A DNA stretch of 64,000 bases from Exiguobacterium aestuarii. GTDB taxonomy: Bacteria > Bacillota > Bacilli > Exiguobacteriales > Exiguobacteriaceae. Of the stretch, positions 16,753 through 26,795 are shown piece by piece. The position numbers and the translations under genes are program-made. Location of the stretch: positions 1,240,001-1,304,000 of the forward strand of contig NZ_JAIVAC010000001.1 of assembly GCF_020171655.1 (NCBI RefSeq), in the 5' to 3' direction. The notes under the pieces were generated by a model that made no database searches, was not told where the DNA came from, and saw nothing but the letters and a program-made list of their open reading frames with translations. Each line of letters opens with the position of its first letter. Position 1 is the stretch's first letter.

Positions 16753-18449
16753 TATCCGTTCCTCCGATATTCAAAGCGTTTCCCTAATAATTTTCCTGCG
16801 AGATGGCTGCGCCAGCCGAGATATCCGTATACGAGAATCCCGACAATGACACCGACGATTGTCGCAAAGATGTCATTTCCCCAACTCGCTTCATCTTGCA
16901 ACGTGACGAGAAGAGAAAGGTAAACAGCCGCAAACATCGCCGCCCCCATCAAGAACATCAAGATGGTCCGACGAAGCAACTGCTTGTATGGGAAATGTAG
17001 AGACCGCTGAATCATCCATACCATGAGCACGATCGCCACAATGTATCCAGCAATCGTCGCATAACCCGCACCGATGCCACCGAGCCAATAGACGAACGGT
17101 ACGTTCAGGGCGAGTTTCGCCAACAGACCCATCGATGTAGCAAAGATGGTGAAGTACTGACGGTTAATCCCTTGGAGGATCGCAGCCGCAACCGAGTAAT
17201 AGGCTAAGAAGAAAGCACTCGGTGCATAATGAAGTAAATACACCCATCCTTCACGGTCTCCCGGGAACAACGTCCCAAACAACGGCTCCGCGAGAGCCAC
17301 GAGACCGATGACAGCAGGAATTGTCACGAAGAACGAGACTTGGAAAATATGATTGACTTGATTTCGTACCTTCAGCATATCTCCTGTCGTGAAGGAACGG
17401 GTCACGAGCGGGATGGTTGCCATCGAGACACTCGCCGCAATCGACACGGGGATCAGTACAATTTTATGTGCGTTTCCGGTCAAGAATCCATAAGCCGAAG
17501 TCGCTTCGGATACGGTCGCACCCGAACTGAGTAACGTATTGACCATCGTCAACTGATCAATCAGCTGATAGAGAGGGGTCGATACCCCGACCATCACGAT
17601 TGGGATTGAGTAGCTGAGCAACTCGAGTAACAACGACTTCATCGAACGGACAGGTGTGCCCGCTGGATTATCCGTCTGACGATGGATGTCTTTTCGACGC
17701 TTCCAGTACATCATGAGTACGACGAAACTACCGATCGCCCCGACAAAAGCACTAAACGTCGCAATCGTGACGGCGATGACTTTCAATCCATTCAATTCAG
17801 TCGTCTCGACGGATTGCGTCCCTCCAAGAGCGTTTGCGATTGGTCGAATGAAATCAGAGTCCGCAAAGACGAACAAGACGAGCATCGTCCCGCTGAGAAG
17901 GAATAGAATGCGCACAATCTGTTCGACGACTTGTGAGATTGCCGTCGGAGCCATGTCTTGATGTCCTTGGAAATAACCACGAACCATACTCATCGCTGGG
18001 ATGAGTAGTAACGCAAAACTGACGCTTCTCGTCACGAGTGTGAGCGAGTCAATGTATTGCTGATTGTTCTCCGAATTTCGGACCATCAGCTCGGACAGCC
18101 ATGGTGCCGCAAAAAAGAGTAATAAAAAAGCGACGACACCGGTCGCAAGCATCAGCTTCATTCCTTGTCGGAACAATCGTTGACTCGTTCCATATTCCCC
18201 TAGCGCATTATATTTGGCGATAAATTTCGAGACGGCAACAGGAATCCCTGCCGTCGATATGGAGATCATGATTGCGTAATACGTATAAGCCGCTTGATAC
18301 AACGTCACTCCGGCAATCCCGACCATCGCTTGGAACGGGAATGTGTACAACAGCCCTAACATCCGGGAAATCAAGTTTCCCGCCGATAAAAGAAGCGTTC
18401 CTTTGACGAAGGAGGCTCTTCCAGAATCTTGTTTGGCGCTTGATGACAT
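16752..18449 (-). CDS. MurJ/MATE-type polysaccharide flippase, YtgP-like
   Basis: The 565-residue protein has about fourteen membrane helices and belongs to the polysaccharide-biosynthesis/MVF branch of the MOP superfamily. The closest B. subtilis relative by position and length is YtgP (also called MurJ), which can flip lipid II or related undecaprenyl-linked precursors. I chose ATG 18447-18449 (MSSSAKQDSGRASFVKG) since GGAGGTG is four bases upstream. The gene is cotranscribed with the pseudouridine synthase, overlapping by one base. B. subtilis has several paralogues, so assignment as the essential flippase is inferred. Confidence 0.85.
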   Translation of the reverse strand: MSSSAKQDSGRASFVKGTLLLSAGNLISRMLGLLYTFPFQAMVGIAGVTLYQAAYTYYAIMISISTAGIPVAVSKFIAKYNALGEYGTSQRLFRQGMKLMLATGVVAFLLLFFAAPWLSELMVRNSENNQQYIDSLTLVTRSVSFALLLIPAMSMVRGYFQGHQDMAPTAISQVVEQIVRILFLLSGTMLVLFVFADSDFIRPIANALGGTQSVETTELNGLKVIAVTIATFSAFVGAIGSFVVLMMYWKRRKDIHRQTDNPAGTPVRSMKSLLLELLSYSIPIVMVGVSTPLYQLIDQLTMVNTLLSSGATVSEATSAYGFLTGNAHKIVLIPVSIAASVSMATIPLVTRSFTTGDMLKVRNQVNHIFQVSFFVTIPAVIGLVALAEPLFGTLFPGDREGWVYLLHYAPSAFFLAYYSVAAAILQGINRQYFTIFATSMGLLAKLALNVPFVYWLGGIGAGYATIAGYIVAIVLMVWMIQRSLHFPYKQLLRRTILMFLMGAAMFAAVYLSLLVTLQDEASWGNDIFATIVGVIVGILVYGYLGWRSHLAGKLLGKRFEYRRNG

Positions 18450-18592
18450 GAGGCACCTCCATCTATAAATCAACTATTCATATGAATTCGGTTTTACAAA
18501 ACAACCGCTTCTCATTATACTCTTACTGTTACGGATAATAAAGTTACGATAATTTTACTAATCATATAGATGAAGAAATGAGGAGATTTTAC

Positions 18593-19858
18593 ATGAAAGA
18601 TGTCATCGTCATCGGCGGAGGTCCAAGCGGACTTATGGCAACTTATGCGGCTGCAAAGAGCGGCGCATCGACCTTGTTGATTGATAAAGGGTCTAAACTC
18701 GGTCGGAAATTAGCGATTTCAGGTGGAGGGCGTTGTAACGTCACGAACCGAAAACCAATCGATGAATTGATTCAGTTCATCCCTGGGAATGGCCGCTTTT
18801 TATATAGCGCCTTCGCTCAGTTCGACAACCAATCAATCATCGACCTGTTCACAGGATTCGGCATCCCGCTGAAAGAAGAGGACAACGGGCGCATGTTTCC
18901 AGTGACCGATAAGGCACAAGACGTGGTCAACACGTTGCTTCGTGCGATTGAAGACCTCGGTGTCGAGATTCGAAAAAAAGCAGAAGTCAAAACGCTACAT
19001 TTTAATGAAGAAAACGAGTTTCACGCGGTCGAGCTGATGGACGGAGAAATGATTGAAGCAAAAGCTTGTGTCGTCGCGGTCGGTGGACAATCCGTCCCCC
19101 ACACCGGTTCGACGGGTGACGGTTATCCGTGGGCACAAAAAGCCGGGCATACGATTACGGAACTATTCCCGACAGAAGTACCGATCAAGTTGAACGATTC
19201 GTTCATCGGAACGAAACAACTTCAAGGATTATCATTACGTGACGTCGCGTTGACGGTACACGGCAAAAAGGGGAAAGCCATCAAGACGCACCAAGGCGAC
19301 ATGATCTTTACCCATTTCGGGATCTCAGGTCCAATCGCACTCCGTTGCAGTCAGTATACGATCAAAGAGCGGAAGCGCAGCAAAGAGCAAGTCGTCCTTT
19401 TGTCACTCGACTTCTTCCCGGACACATCACGAGATGCGCTCGTCCAAGAACTGTGGAACCAAGTGCAGAGCCAACCGAAGCGTTCCGTTAAAAACGTATG
19501 GAAAGGCTATATCCCCGAGCGACTTCTTGACTTGTTGCTAGAAGAACTCGCATTTGGAGAAGAAGACGCCAGTCAGTTGAAGAAGCAATCCGTCATTGAT
19601 TTCGCAACGCGTTTGAAAATGTTTGAGATGCACGCCGTCGGGACACTCGACTTTGACAAAGCATTTGTCACAGGTGGTGGCGTTTCGGTTAAGGAAGTTG
19701 CGCCACAGACGATGATGTCAAAGAAAGCACCAGGTCTCTTCTTTGCCGGTGAAGTGCTCGACATTCATGGATACACAGGTGGCTACAACATCACGGCCGC
19801 TTTCACGACAGGACATTGCGCCGGATCGCACGCAGCTGAACTGGCGACAGAGCGGTAA
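18593..19858 (+). CDS. ytfP: NAD(P)/FAD-dependent oxidoreductase, YtfP/HI0933 family
   Basis: Starts at ATG 18593 seven bases after AGGAG. The 421-residue flavoprotein opens with the dinucleotide-binding motif VIGGGPSGLMA (residues 6-16), has GGGRCNVTN near residue 46, and ends with the second FAD motif LFFAGEVLDIHGYTGGYN. This is the HI0933/BaiN-like family, whose natural substrate is unclear. It is divergent from the flippase gene and is in the same neighbourhood as in B. subtilis. A strong terminator follows. Confidence 0.88.
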   Translation: MKDVIVIGGGPSGLMATYAAAKSGASTLLIDKGSKLGRKLAISGGGRCNVTNRKPIDELIQFIPGNGRFLYSAFAQFDNQSIIDLFTGFGIPLKEEDNGRMFPVTDKAQDVVNTLLRAIEDLGVEIRKKAEVKTLHFNEENEFHAVELMDGEMIEAKACVVAVGGQSVPHTGSTGDGYPWAQKAGHTITELFPTEVPIKLNDSFIGTKQLQGLSLRDVALTVHGKKGKAIKTHQGDMIFTHFGISGPIALRCSQYTIKERKRSKEQVVLLSLDFFPDTSRDALVQELWNQVQSQPKRSVKNVWKGYIPERLLDLLLEELAFGEEDASQLKKQSVIDFATRLKMFEMHAVGTLDFDKAFVTGGGVSVKEVAPQTMMSKKAPGLFFAGEVLDIHGYTGGYNITAAFTTGHCAGSHAAELATER

Positions 19859-19908
19859 AGGGTTCGACCCAACGCATCGTCTGCGTTCTATCGTGATCAC
19901 TAACAATC

Positions 19909-19947
19909 AAAAGGCTTGATCCTGTCTCATTCAGGGTCAAGCCTTTT
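19909..19947. terminator. Bidirectional terminator between ytfP and the lipoprotein gene
   Basis: AAAAGGCTTGATCCTG pairs with TCAGGGTCAAGCCTTTT with flanking A and T runs. Confidence 0.9.
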
Positions 19948-19963
19948 AACATTCTTTTTCAAC

Positions 19964-20941
19964 TTAATCTTCCAATTCCATCACATCTCGATACTTGTAT
20001 TTTTCTAAAAGCTCATGATCTTCTTTGAAGGTCCATTCGGGAATCGACAGCTCTGGGTGCGCCGTCAAATAGTCATGAAGCACATCCCTCCCTAGAATAT
20101 AGTTACTCCAACGTGGCATATCTTTTTGATAATTACCAACCGCAAAATCGGTATAGGTTGTTTCATAATCATTCACTCGACTCGCGATGTGTTCCATGGT
20201 CGCTTCATCAATCTCTACATTCCACGGGGGAGTCACACCTTTGACGATATGATCAGCAAACGTATCGGCTTTTCCTTCAATGATGACAGAATCGAGAATT
20301 GTTTTAAGACGGAACCCAGGGTGATTCTGAACAATCAGATGATGATACTCGTGAGCCGTCGTATAGGCTAGCACACCTTTATCAAAATCTGTATCGAGAA
20401 ACAAGATGAATGCGTCCTTGTACGCCGCTCCTGCTACACCTTTCAACGGTTCACTATCGTAGAAAAATTCAGGATTATAAGGGGCAACAAACACCGTACC
20501 TTTCTTTTTAGGAAGGATTTGATTTGAATCTGCGTATGTCGATGCAATAATCTCTTTAATCTCGTCATGTTGTTCGATCAACGTATCCAGTTGCTTCAGC
20601 AATTGTTGCTTATGAGGAGTCGGTTTTAGTGAAAAATCAGTTTTCAATATGGATGTATCAATCTTTTCTTCCTCTCCGACCTCTCCTATGTAATCTAATA
20701 CATATTTCTTGAAGTTTTGTTTGTTCTCCTCCGCATCGGTTGTTTCAAGGGATGCATTCAAATATTGTTGGTATTGGGTGTAAAGTGGGACGATTGTCAA
20801 TTCATTCTCTTCGTTGATTTTTATCGTTTCGATTGAAATATCAGGCTCAGACGTTTTAGATTCTGACGTTTTTTCATCATCACTACATGATGCTAACAGA
20901 AGTACTGAACTACAACATAGAATACCGAATAATTTTTTCAG
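19964..20941 (-). CDS. Lipoprotein with DUF2268-type zinc protease domain
   Basis: A lipoprotein signal (KKLFGILCCSSVLLLASC) puts the lipidated cysteine in an LLASC lipobox at residue 19, followed by an acidic serine-rich spacer. The rest resembles DUF2268, predicted zinc-dependent proteases, with the gluzincin motif HEYHH in AYTTAHEYHHLIV and a downstream glutamate (IEGKADTFADH). It should act outside the membrane. The start is unusual: GGAGG is eight bases before a CTG at 20939-20941 that gives MKKLFG; the alternative ATG at 20954-20956 lies before the ribosome site and would add five residues. A TATAAT -10 is at 20996-21001. Confidence 0.8.
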   Translation of the reverse strand: MKKLFGILCCSSVLLLASCSDDEKTSESKTSEPDISIETIKINEENELTIVPLYTQYQQYLNASLETTDAEENKQNFKKYVLDYIGEVGEEEKIDTSILKTDFSLKPTPHKQQLLKQLDTLIEQHDEIKEIIASTYADSNQILPKKKGTVFVAPYNPEFFYDSEPLKGVAGAAYKDAFILFLDTDFDKGVLAYTTAHEYHHLIVQNHPGFRLKTILDSVIIEGKADTFADHIVKGVTPPWNVEIDEATMEHIASRVNDYETTYTDFAVGNYQKDMPRWSNYILGRDVLHDYLTAHPELSIPEWTFKEDHELLEKYKYRDVMELED

Positions 20942-21068
20942 CTGAATGACCTCCATCTCAATGATTAATATTCATCGTTCGCTTACTTATGTTAAATTAT
21001 ACCATTAATTACTCTCATGACCTTCCTAATCTCATCTAATACCATGATGTCATTATGACCTTCACAAC

Positions 21069-21111
21069 AAAAAACGACTCAAACCCTTTCTAATGAGGGC
21101 TCAAGCCGTTT
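21069..21111 (-). terminator. Terminator of the 21116-21628 gene
   Basis: On the minus strand AACGGCTTGAGCCCT pairs with AGGGTTTGAGTCGTT and is followed by six T residues. Confidence 0.85.
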
Positions 21112-21115
21112 GTGA

Positions 21116-21628
21116 TTATTCTTTCCCTGCAATTTGACGACGCACTTCTTTTTCGAGCTCCGGCTCCGGAGGCATCCATCCTTCAGGTTTCATAACTTTG
21201 TTGTCCGACTCGCGTAAAATCGGTTTCCCGTCCGGTCCAAGCTTCGCCATATTGGCACGCTGGACGATTTCAAACAACGGAACGGGATCAAGTCCGAGTT
21301 CAACGAAACTGCCCATCACAAAATATAACGCATCCGTTAACGCATCCCCTTGACCAACGAGGCGTTCCACATCATCTGACGGTGGTGCGTCTTGTAATGA
21401 TTTTTGGACCGCTTTTTGGAAGCCTTCTTGGAATTGCTCGATGGCCTGTAAGAACTCTTCTTCAGTCTGTGACGATTGGTGTAAAAATTCAACGACCGCT
21501 TCCTCTGCCGTCCAAACCGATCGTTTTGTCGCACGATCAAGTGTCAACGGTTGCGGAGATTTTGCTCCTGGATGTCCGAAAGTCTCGTGGAATTGTTTCA
21601 CTTCTTCAAAAAAGTAACGTTTGCTCAT
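21116..21628 (-). CDS. PRA-PH/MazG-like phosphohydrolase-family protein
   Basis: The 170-residue protein, from ATG 21626-21628, looks like the all-alpha NTP pyrophosphohydrolase superfamily (PRA-PH/MazG-like, PF01503): WTAEEAVVEFLHQSS ... DVERLVGQGDALTDALYFVMGSFVELGLDP has the helix pattern and acidic residues that bind magnesium. It lacks the full EExxE + ExxD signature in its usual spacing, so substrate and activity are uncertain. The C-terminal KLGPDGKPILRESDNKVMKPEGW matches related Bacillales proteins. It follows the gene at 21646 with a 17-base gap and is probably cotranscribed with it. Confidence 0.75.
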   Translation of the reverse strand: MSKRYFFEEVKQFHETFGHPGAKSPQPLTLDRATKRSVWTAEEAVVEFLHQSSQTEEEFLQAIEQFQEGFQKAVQKSLQDAPPSDDVERLVGQGDALTDALYFVMGSFVELGLDPVPLFEIVQRANMAKLGPDGKPILRESDNKVMKPEGWMPPEPELEKEVRRQIAGKE

Positions 21629-21645
21629 CTGTTCTTCCCCCATTG

Positions 21646-22779
21646 TTAGTCCACGGAAACGAATGCATCCAAATCGAATACTTCCGGGTGGACGATTGCA
21701 AAGATTTCATTGTCTTGTAAAAACATGCCGGTCGAGTCATACACGCGAGGTGTCACCATCTGACCGTTGATGGTACCTTCTTCCGGGTTGACCGTATAGA
21801 GGACGAGCTCTTCCGAGTCGAGCACGTATATTCGGCCTTGTCGCTCGACAAGCCCAACGCCTTCGAATCGCTCAAACTTTTGCTGGATTGAGGCGCTCAT
21901 CCCGTCAGCCGATAACGCTTGACGCGAATCGAGCATCCATTCCGTTTCCGGTTCTTTTTCCTCGACTGCCTCATCTGGCGTATCCTGTTCATTCTCAGGT
22001 GCCTCTTCTTCCGCAACGGCTGTGTCACTAGAGACACCGTCACTCGTCGAAACGTTTTCTGTTGTCGTTTCTTCTGTTGATTCTTCAGTGCCTTCAACAT
22101 TATCATCAGATTCTGTCGATTCTTCTAACTCGTTTTCCGCAGGCGCTTCCGGTTCAATTTCACGCTCTTCGATATAGAGGAGCTCAAGGTCCGGCGTGTC
22201 TGCTAATCGATTCATCATGAACAGACGATTCGATTCTCGGTCATAGCCGAGACCAAAGATTCGGTCTTCCGATACGAGACCTTTGATTTGTTTTCGCGGT
22301 CGTTCGACCCAGCGTCCTTCTTCCCGCTCAATCGTGATGAGCGTCCCGTTTGCAGTCACCGCATATACGAGGTTCTCTTCGACCATCCGCATCCCGATAA
22401 AGTCATCGAGGCGCATCTGTCCCGTATTTTCGAGTTGAAACACTGAGTTGACGCGTGTGCCGTTCCCGCTCACTTCGAAAAATTCAGCCTGCTCGGTAAG
22501 CACGAGATAGGCCCCGATCGTATCGCTATAGTACACTTCATCGATCTGGTTGATTTGCTCGAGCGCATCGGTCGTATCAATATCTTCATCATCTTGCGCT
22601 GCCTCCACAGGTGGGAGGGATGCCGTTTGATGACTCGTTTGAATGTCGATTTTTTCAAATGTCGAGGCGACCTGTCGCTGAATCTCTTCATCAGAGAAGA
22701 CAAAGACATAGCAAAGGATCACGCCGACCACGACAGCACATAGTGTCGTGTATAGCACATAAGAACGTTTCATGGACAT
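21646..22779 (-). CDS. Membrane-anchored extracellular protein with acidic low-complexity linker
   Basis: I chose ATG 22777-22779 (MSMKRSYVLYTTLC), five bases after AAGGGGAC. The 377-residue product has one N-terminal membrane helix (about residues 7-27), a domain rich in beta strands (residues 70-190), an acidic linker of about 80 residues made almost only of Glu, Ser, Thr, Asp, Ala and Pro (about 195-275), and a second small beta-rich domain at the C-terminus. The topology is type II with the bulk outside. The two halves could be one interrupted beta-propeller-like domain. I do not recognise the family. It sits just downstream of leuS but in its own context. Confidence 0.7.
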   Translation of the reverse strand: MSMKRSYVLYTTLCAVVVGVILCYVFVFSDEEIQRQVASTFEKIDIQTSHQTASLPPVEAAQDDEDIDTTDALEQINQIDEVYYSDTIGAYLVLTEQAEFFEVSGNGTRVNSVFQLENTGQMRLDDFIGMRMVEENLVYAVTANGTLITIEREEGRWVERPRKQIKGLVSEDRIFGLGYDRESNRLFMMNRLADTPDLELLYIEEREIEPEAPAENELEESTESDDNVEGTEESTEETTTENVSTSDGVSSDTAVAEEEAPENEQDTPDEAVEEKEPETEWMLDSRQALSADGMSASIQQKFERFEGVGLVERQGRIYVLDSEELVLYTVNPEEGTINGQMVTPRVYDSTGMFLQDNEIFAIVHPEVFDLDAFVSVD

Positions 22780-22890
22780 GTCGTCCCCTTCTACTTCAGT
22801 ATCGCCCTTTAGTGTATCAAAACCGACCGTAAAAGAAAATGACCTCACCAAAAAGAAAAGAATGTGCGACAATGTCACACATTCTTTCGA

Positions 22891-25293
22891 TTATCCAACT
22901 ACGATATTGACGAGTTTTCCAGGAACGACAATGACTTTACGAACCGTCTTGCCTTCTGTGAACTCTTGGACACGCTCGTTGCCGAGTGCCTCCGCTTCAA
23001 GCGCTTCTTTTGATGCGTCACGCGAAACGTGCATTTTCGCACGAAGTTTCCCGTTCACTTGGATGACGACTTCAATCGTGTCACTCACAAGTTTTGACTC
23101 ATCGTACGTCGGCCAAGCCGCATACGTCAACTCTTCCGTCATGCCCATCTTCTCCCACAACTCTTCAGACAAGTGTGGAGCGACCGGTGAAAGCATCTTG
23201 ATGAAGTCGACCATTTGCGATTTTGGCAACGTCTCTTGTTTGTTCGCTTCATTGACGAAGACCATCAATTGAGAGATTGCTGTGTTGAAGCGAAGTGCTT
23301 CATAGTCTTCAGTGACTTTTTTCACCGTCTGATGATACGTACGTTCAAAGTCGGCAGTCGGTGCCACGTCCGCAAAGTTCGTTTGATCGAACAAACGCCA
23401 TACGCGGTCGAGGAAGCGACGTGCCCCGTCAAGACCATTCGTTGACCATGCGATTGCCGCGTCAAGCGGGCCCATGAACATTTCATAAAGACGGAGTGTA
23501 TCCGCGCCGTGTGATTTCACGATATCATCTGGGTTGACGACGTTCCCACGAGATTTCGACATCTTCTCGTTGTTTTCACCGAGAATCATTCCTTGGTTGT
23601 ACAATTTTTGGAACGGTTCGTTCGTCGGGACGACACCGATATCGTAAAGGACTTTATGCCAGAAACGTGCATAGAGCAAGTGAAGAACGGCATGTTCCGT
23701 ACCACCGATATACAAGTCGACTGGAAGCCAACGCTTAAGTTTCTCAGGGTCCGCAATCATTTCTTCGTTATCTGGATCGATGTAACGGATGTAGTACCAG
23801 CAGCTACCTGCCCATTGTGGCATCGTGTTCGTCTCGCGACGACCTTTTTCCCCTGTGACAGGATCTGTGTACGTCAACCACTCTTCTGCGTTCGCAAGTG
23901 GCGACTCACCCGTACCAGACGGTTTGATTTCATCGATGATTGGAAGTTCGAGCGGAAGCTCTTCGACCGGTACCGTCTTCATCGTCCCGTCTTCCATATG
24001 GACGACCGGAATCGGCTCTCCCCAGTAACGTTGACGGCTGAACAACCAGTCACGAAGACGGTATGTCGTCTTCGCACGACCCGTACCCGCAGCTTCGAGT
24101 TCTTCAATGATCGTCTTGATTGCATCGGCTTTATTAAGACCGTTCAAGCTACCTGAGTTGACGTGCTCCCCGTCTTCGACATAAGCCGCCTCTTCCAAGT
24201 TTCCACCTTTGACGACTTCACGAATCGGGAGGTCGAACGTTTTTGCAAACTCATAATCACGCTCATCGTGTCCAGGAACGGCCATGACTGCACCTGTCCC
24301 GTATGTCGAGAGGACATAGTCTGCTGTCCAAATCGGAAGTTTCTCACCGTTTACCGGGTTGATCGCATAAGCGCCCGTGAAGACTCCTGTCTTCTCTTTA
24401 GCGAGGTCTGTACGCTCAAGGTCCGTCTTCTTCGAAACTTCCTCGATGTATGCTTCTACTGCCGTTGATTGTTCAGGCGTTGTGATCACTTTCGTAAACG
24501 GATGCTCTGGTGCGAGCGTCACATAGGTCGCTCCGTGAAGTGTGTCCGGACGTGTCGTGAAGACCGTGACAATCTTGTCGTGACCGTCGACTTTGAAGTC
24601 GACCTCGGCACCGACCGATTTCCCGATCCAGTTGCGTTGCATCTCTTTGACGCTCTCTGGCCAGTCGAGACCTTCCAAGTCTTCAAGCAAACGCTCCGCG
24701 TATTCTGTGATGCGAAGCACCCACTGTTTCATCGGGACACGGTATACCGGGTGATTCCCACGCTCTGACAAGCCGTCGATGACTTCTTCGTTCGCAAGGA
24801 CCGTGCCAAGTGCAGGGCACCAGTTAACGGCAACTTCGTCGACGTATGCGAGGTCACGCTCGAACAATTGCGTGAAGATCCATTGTGTCCATTTATAGTA
24901 TTTCGGGTCCGTCGTGCTGATTTCACGGGCCCAGTCATACGAGAAACCGAGTTCTTTCAACTGACGGCGGAACGTCTCGATGTTACGCGCTGTGAATTCG
25001 CGTGGGTCGTTCCCAGTGTCGAGCGCGTACTGCTCGGCAGGAAGACCGAACGCATCCCAGCCGATCGGGTGAAGGACGTTATATCCTTGCATCCGCTTCA
25101 TACGGGCGATGATATCCGTCGCCGTGTAACCTTCCGGGTGACCAACGTGAAGGCCAGCACCTGATGGGTATGGGAACATATCAAGGATGTAGAAACAATC
25201 CTTCTCCGGGTCTTCTGTCGTTTTGAATGCGTCTTTCTCTTCCCAACGCTTTTGCCATTTCGGCTCGATTTCTTGATGTTTAAAATAGCTCAA
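22891..25293 (-). CDS. leuS: Leucyl-tRNA synthetase
   Basis: LeuS charges tRNA-Leu. The 800-residue class I enzyme has the HIGH-type motif in [15 protein letters not shown] near residue 40, the CP1 editing domain in the middle ([18 protein letters not shown] around residue 340) and the KMSKS motif [16 protein letters not shown] near residue 575, followed by the anticodon-binding domain. The start is TTG at 25291-25293, eight bases after AGGAGG, giving [13 protein letters not shown]; the longer frame runs into the T-box leader and is not translated. Expression is controlled by the leucine T-box upstream. Confidence 0.97.
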   Translation of the reverse strand: MSYFKHQEIEPKWQKRWEEKDAFKTTEDPEKDCFYILDMFPYPSGAGLHVGHPEGYTATDIIARMKRMQGYNVLHPIGWDAFGLPAEQYALDTGNDPREFTARNIETFRRQLKELGFSYDWAREISTTDPKYYKWTQWIFTQLFERDLAYVDEVAVNWCPALGTVLANEEVIDGLSERGNHPVYRVPMKQWVLRITEYAERLLEDLEGLDWPESVKEMQRNWIGKSVGAEVDFKVDGHDKIVTVFTTRPDTLHGATYVTLAPEHPFTKVITTPEQSTAVEAYIEEVSKKTDLERTDLAKEKTGVFTGAYAINPVNGEKLPIWTADYVLSTYGTGAVMAVPGHDERDYEFAKTFDLPIREVVKGGNLEEAAYVEDGEHVNSGSLNGLNKADAIKTIIEELEAAGTGRAKTTYRLRDWLFSRQRYWGEPIPVVHMEDGTMKTVPVEELPLELPIIDEIKPSGTGESPLANAEEWLTYTDPVTGEKGRRETNTMPQWAGSCWYYIRYIDPDNEEMIADPEKLKRWLPVDLYIGGTEHAVLHLLYARFWHKVLYDIGVVPTNEPFQKLYNQGMILGENNEKMSKSRGNVVNPDDIVKSHGADTLRLYEMFMGPLDAAIAWSTNGLDGARRFLDRVWRLFDQTNFADVAPTADFERTYHQTVKKVTEDYEALRFNTAISQLMVFVNEANKQETLPKSQMVDFIKMLSPVAPHLSEELWEKMGMTEELTYAAWPTYDESKLVSDTIEVVIQVNGKLRAKMHVSRDASKEALEAEALGNERVQEFTEGKTVRKVIVVPGKLVNIVVG

Positions 25294-25313
25294 TATTCTT
25301 CCTCCTCTGCATA

Positions 25314-25557
25314 ATAAAAAGCCTTCCGTCCCCGAAAATGGGACGAAAGGCTTGAAAGCTCTCCGCGGTACCACCCATGTTGCATTGCTGCCACTTGAGA
25401 CGCCGATAACGAGGCGTAACCCCGGTTTTCCCTACTCGGTTCAGGAAAACAGCTCCAAGGCGAGTTCACGACCTCCATTTATCGATTCACACCAACCATC
25501 GACTCTCTATGAAACGGAACGTTCGCTACTAATCCTCTTCATCGCTTGCTATTCATC
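25314..25557 (-). ncRNA. T-box riboswitch, leucine specifier
   Basis: The conserved T-box sequence GGGTGGTACCGCG appears on the minus strand (about 25362-25376). In Stem I the specifier codon is CTC (25462-25464) in the context GTGAACTCGCC, matching leucine. The AG-bulge region AGAGAGTCGATGG is present. The terminator GCCTTTCGTCCC ... GGGACGGAAGGC plus T run is at 25315-25351. Uncharged tRNA-Leu should favour the antiterminator and leuS transcription. The promoter is TTGACG (25589-25594), 18 bases, TAAAAT (25565-25570), whose -35 overlaps the end of the upstream MFS gene. Confidence 0.96.
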
Positions 25558-25590
25558 GTAGTCTATTTTAGCCCATTCTGAAATTCAACG

Positions 25591-26781
25591 TCAACTTGAT
25601 TTTTCAGCGACGCGAATGTCTTTCATAATGACGAATAGAGTAAGGCCGAACGTAGCGAGCAGAAGAAGCATGCCGAAGACCGCAGTAATACCGAACATGT
25701 CATAGACAAATCCAGACAATGTAGGCCCAATCATCCGGCCGACTGATGCTGCGATATTGACGAGTCCCTGATATTGTCCTGCTTTACCAGGCGGTGCGAG
25801 TTTCGCCGCAATCGTCGGGACTGCTGGCCAGACGAACATTTCCCCGATTGTCATGACGACCATCGCGACCATGAACATGCCAAATCCGCCGGCGAACGGC
25901 ACGATTAAAAAGGCACCGAGGAAAATCGAGGCTCCGATAATCAATTGGCGTTTCAAGTCGTCCTCAAACTGTCGCAAGACACGGTTGAGTAACGGCTGTG
26001 CGAATACGATCATCGCCCCGTTCACCGTCCATAGCAGTGAATATTGGCTGATTGTGACACCAAGGTCTTTCGAATGAACGGCGATCGTCCCTTGCCACTG
26101 AACGTACACGAACCAAAGCACGGCGTAACCGACGGCGACATACCACATCGACTTCATCGTTGCGCTCGAGAGCGTCGTGGCAGCTGCCTCTAACTGTGAC
26201 TGAACGACAGGACGTGCCGGGTTTTTCAAATAGCGAAGTCCAAATAAAAGGACCACGACAAATAAGACCGACAAGAAGAAGTTTGCATAAAAAATCCACT
26301 CGATGTTCAAACGCGCGATTTGACCACTCATGGCCGTACCGAGTGCGACACCTACGTTTTGCGCAACGTAAATCGCGTTGAACGAACGGCGTCCACCTTC
26401 TGGCCAGATAAGTCCCGCAAACGCGTAAACGGTCGGAAAGACGAGTCCACCTGAGAACCCAATCATACCGAGCCACACCAAATAGCCGAAGAACGTGGCG
26501 TGGAACAGTAAAAATCCGAGTGAGCTCGCAAGCAACAAACCGACAGAAATCATGAGCGTCATCTTTCCACCGATTCGGTCGAATAATGTCCCTCCGATAT
26601 AGTTTCCGACGATTGCGAGTGCGGAGTTCACAAGAAGTGCCACCCCAGCAAGTGTCATCGACTCACCTAAAAAATCATGAATATACAGTGTGTTAAATGG
26701 CCATAAAAAAGACGCCGCCGTTGTATTGAGCGCCATCGCAATGACTAGAATCCATACCGAAATTGGCATTTTATTGTTCAC
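25591..26781 (-). CDS. MFS transporter, YttB-like multidrug-type exporter
   Basis: A 396-residue protein with twelve predicted membrane helices. The motif GGTLFDRIGGK between helices 2 and 3 is the MFS loop signature, and MKSMWYVAVGYAVLWFVYVQ begins the second half. It resembles B. subtilis YttB, a putative efflux protein that neighbours leuS-region genes; the substrate is unknown. The start is GTG at 26779-26781, seven bases after AGGAGG. The leader holds a hairpin with an eight-T run and a possible leader peptide, suggesting control by attenuation. Confidence 0.82.
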   Translation of the reverse strand: MNNKMPISVWILVIAMALNTTAASFLWPFNTLYIHDFLGESMTLAGVALLVNSALAIVGNYIGGTLFDRIGGKMTLMISVGLLLASSLGFLLFHATFFGYLVWLGMIGFSGGLVFPTVYAFAGLIWPEGGRRSFNAIYVAQNVGVALGTAMSGQIARLNIEWIFYANFFLSVLFVVVLLFGLRYLKNPARPVVQSQLEAAATTLSSATMKSMWYVAVGYAVLWFVYVQWQGTIAVHSKDLGVTISQYSLLWTVNGAMIVFAQPLLNRVLRQFEDDLKRQLIIGASIFLGAFLIVPFAGGFGMFMVAMVVMTIGEMFVWPAVPTIAAKLAPPGKAGQYQGLVNIAASVGRMIGPTLSGFVYDMFGITAVFGMLLLLATFGLTLFVIMKDIRVAEKSS

Positions 26782-26795
26782 ACCAAGTCCTCCTT

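Noticed and set aside
18490-18580. Search for mobile-element ends or attachment sites around gene-order breaks
   Set aside because: No inverted terminal repeats, transposase or integrase fragments, or tRNA genes were seen anywhere in the window.
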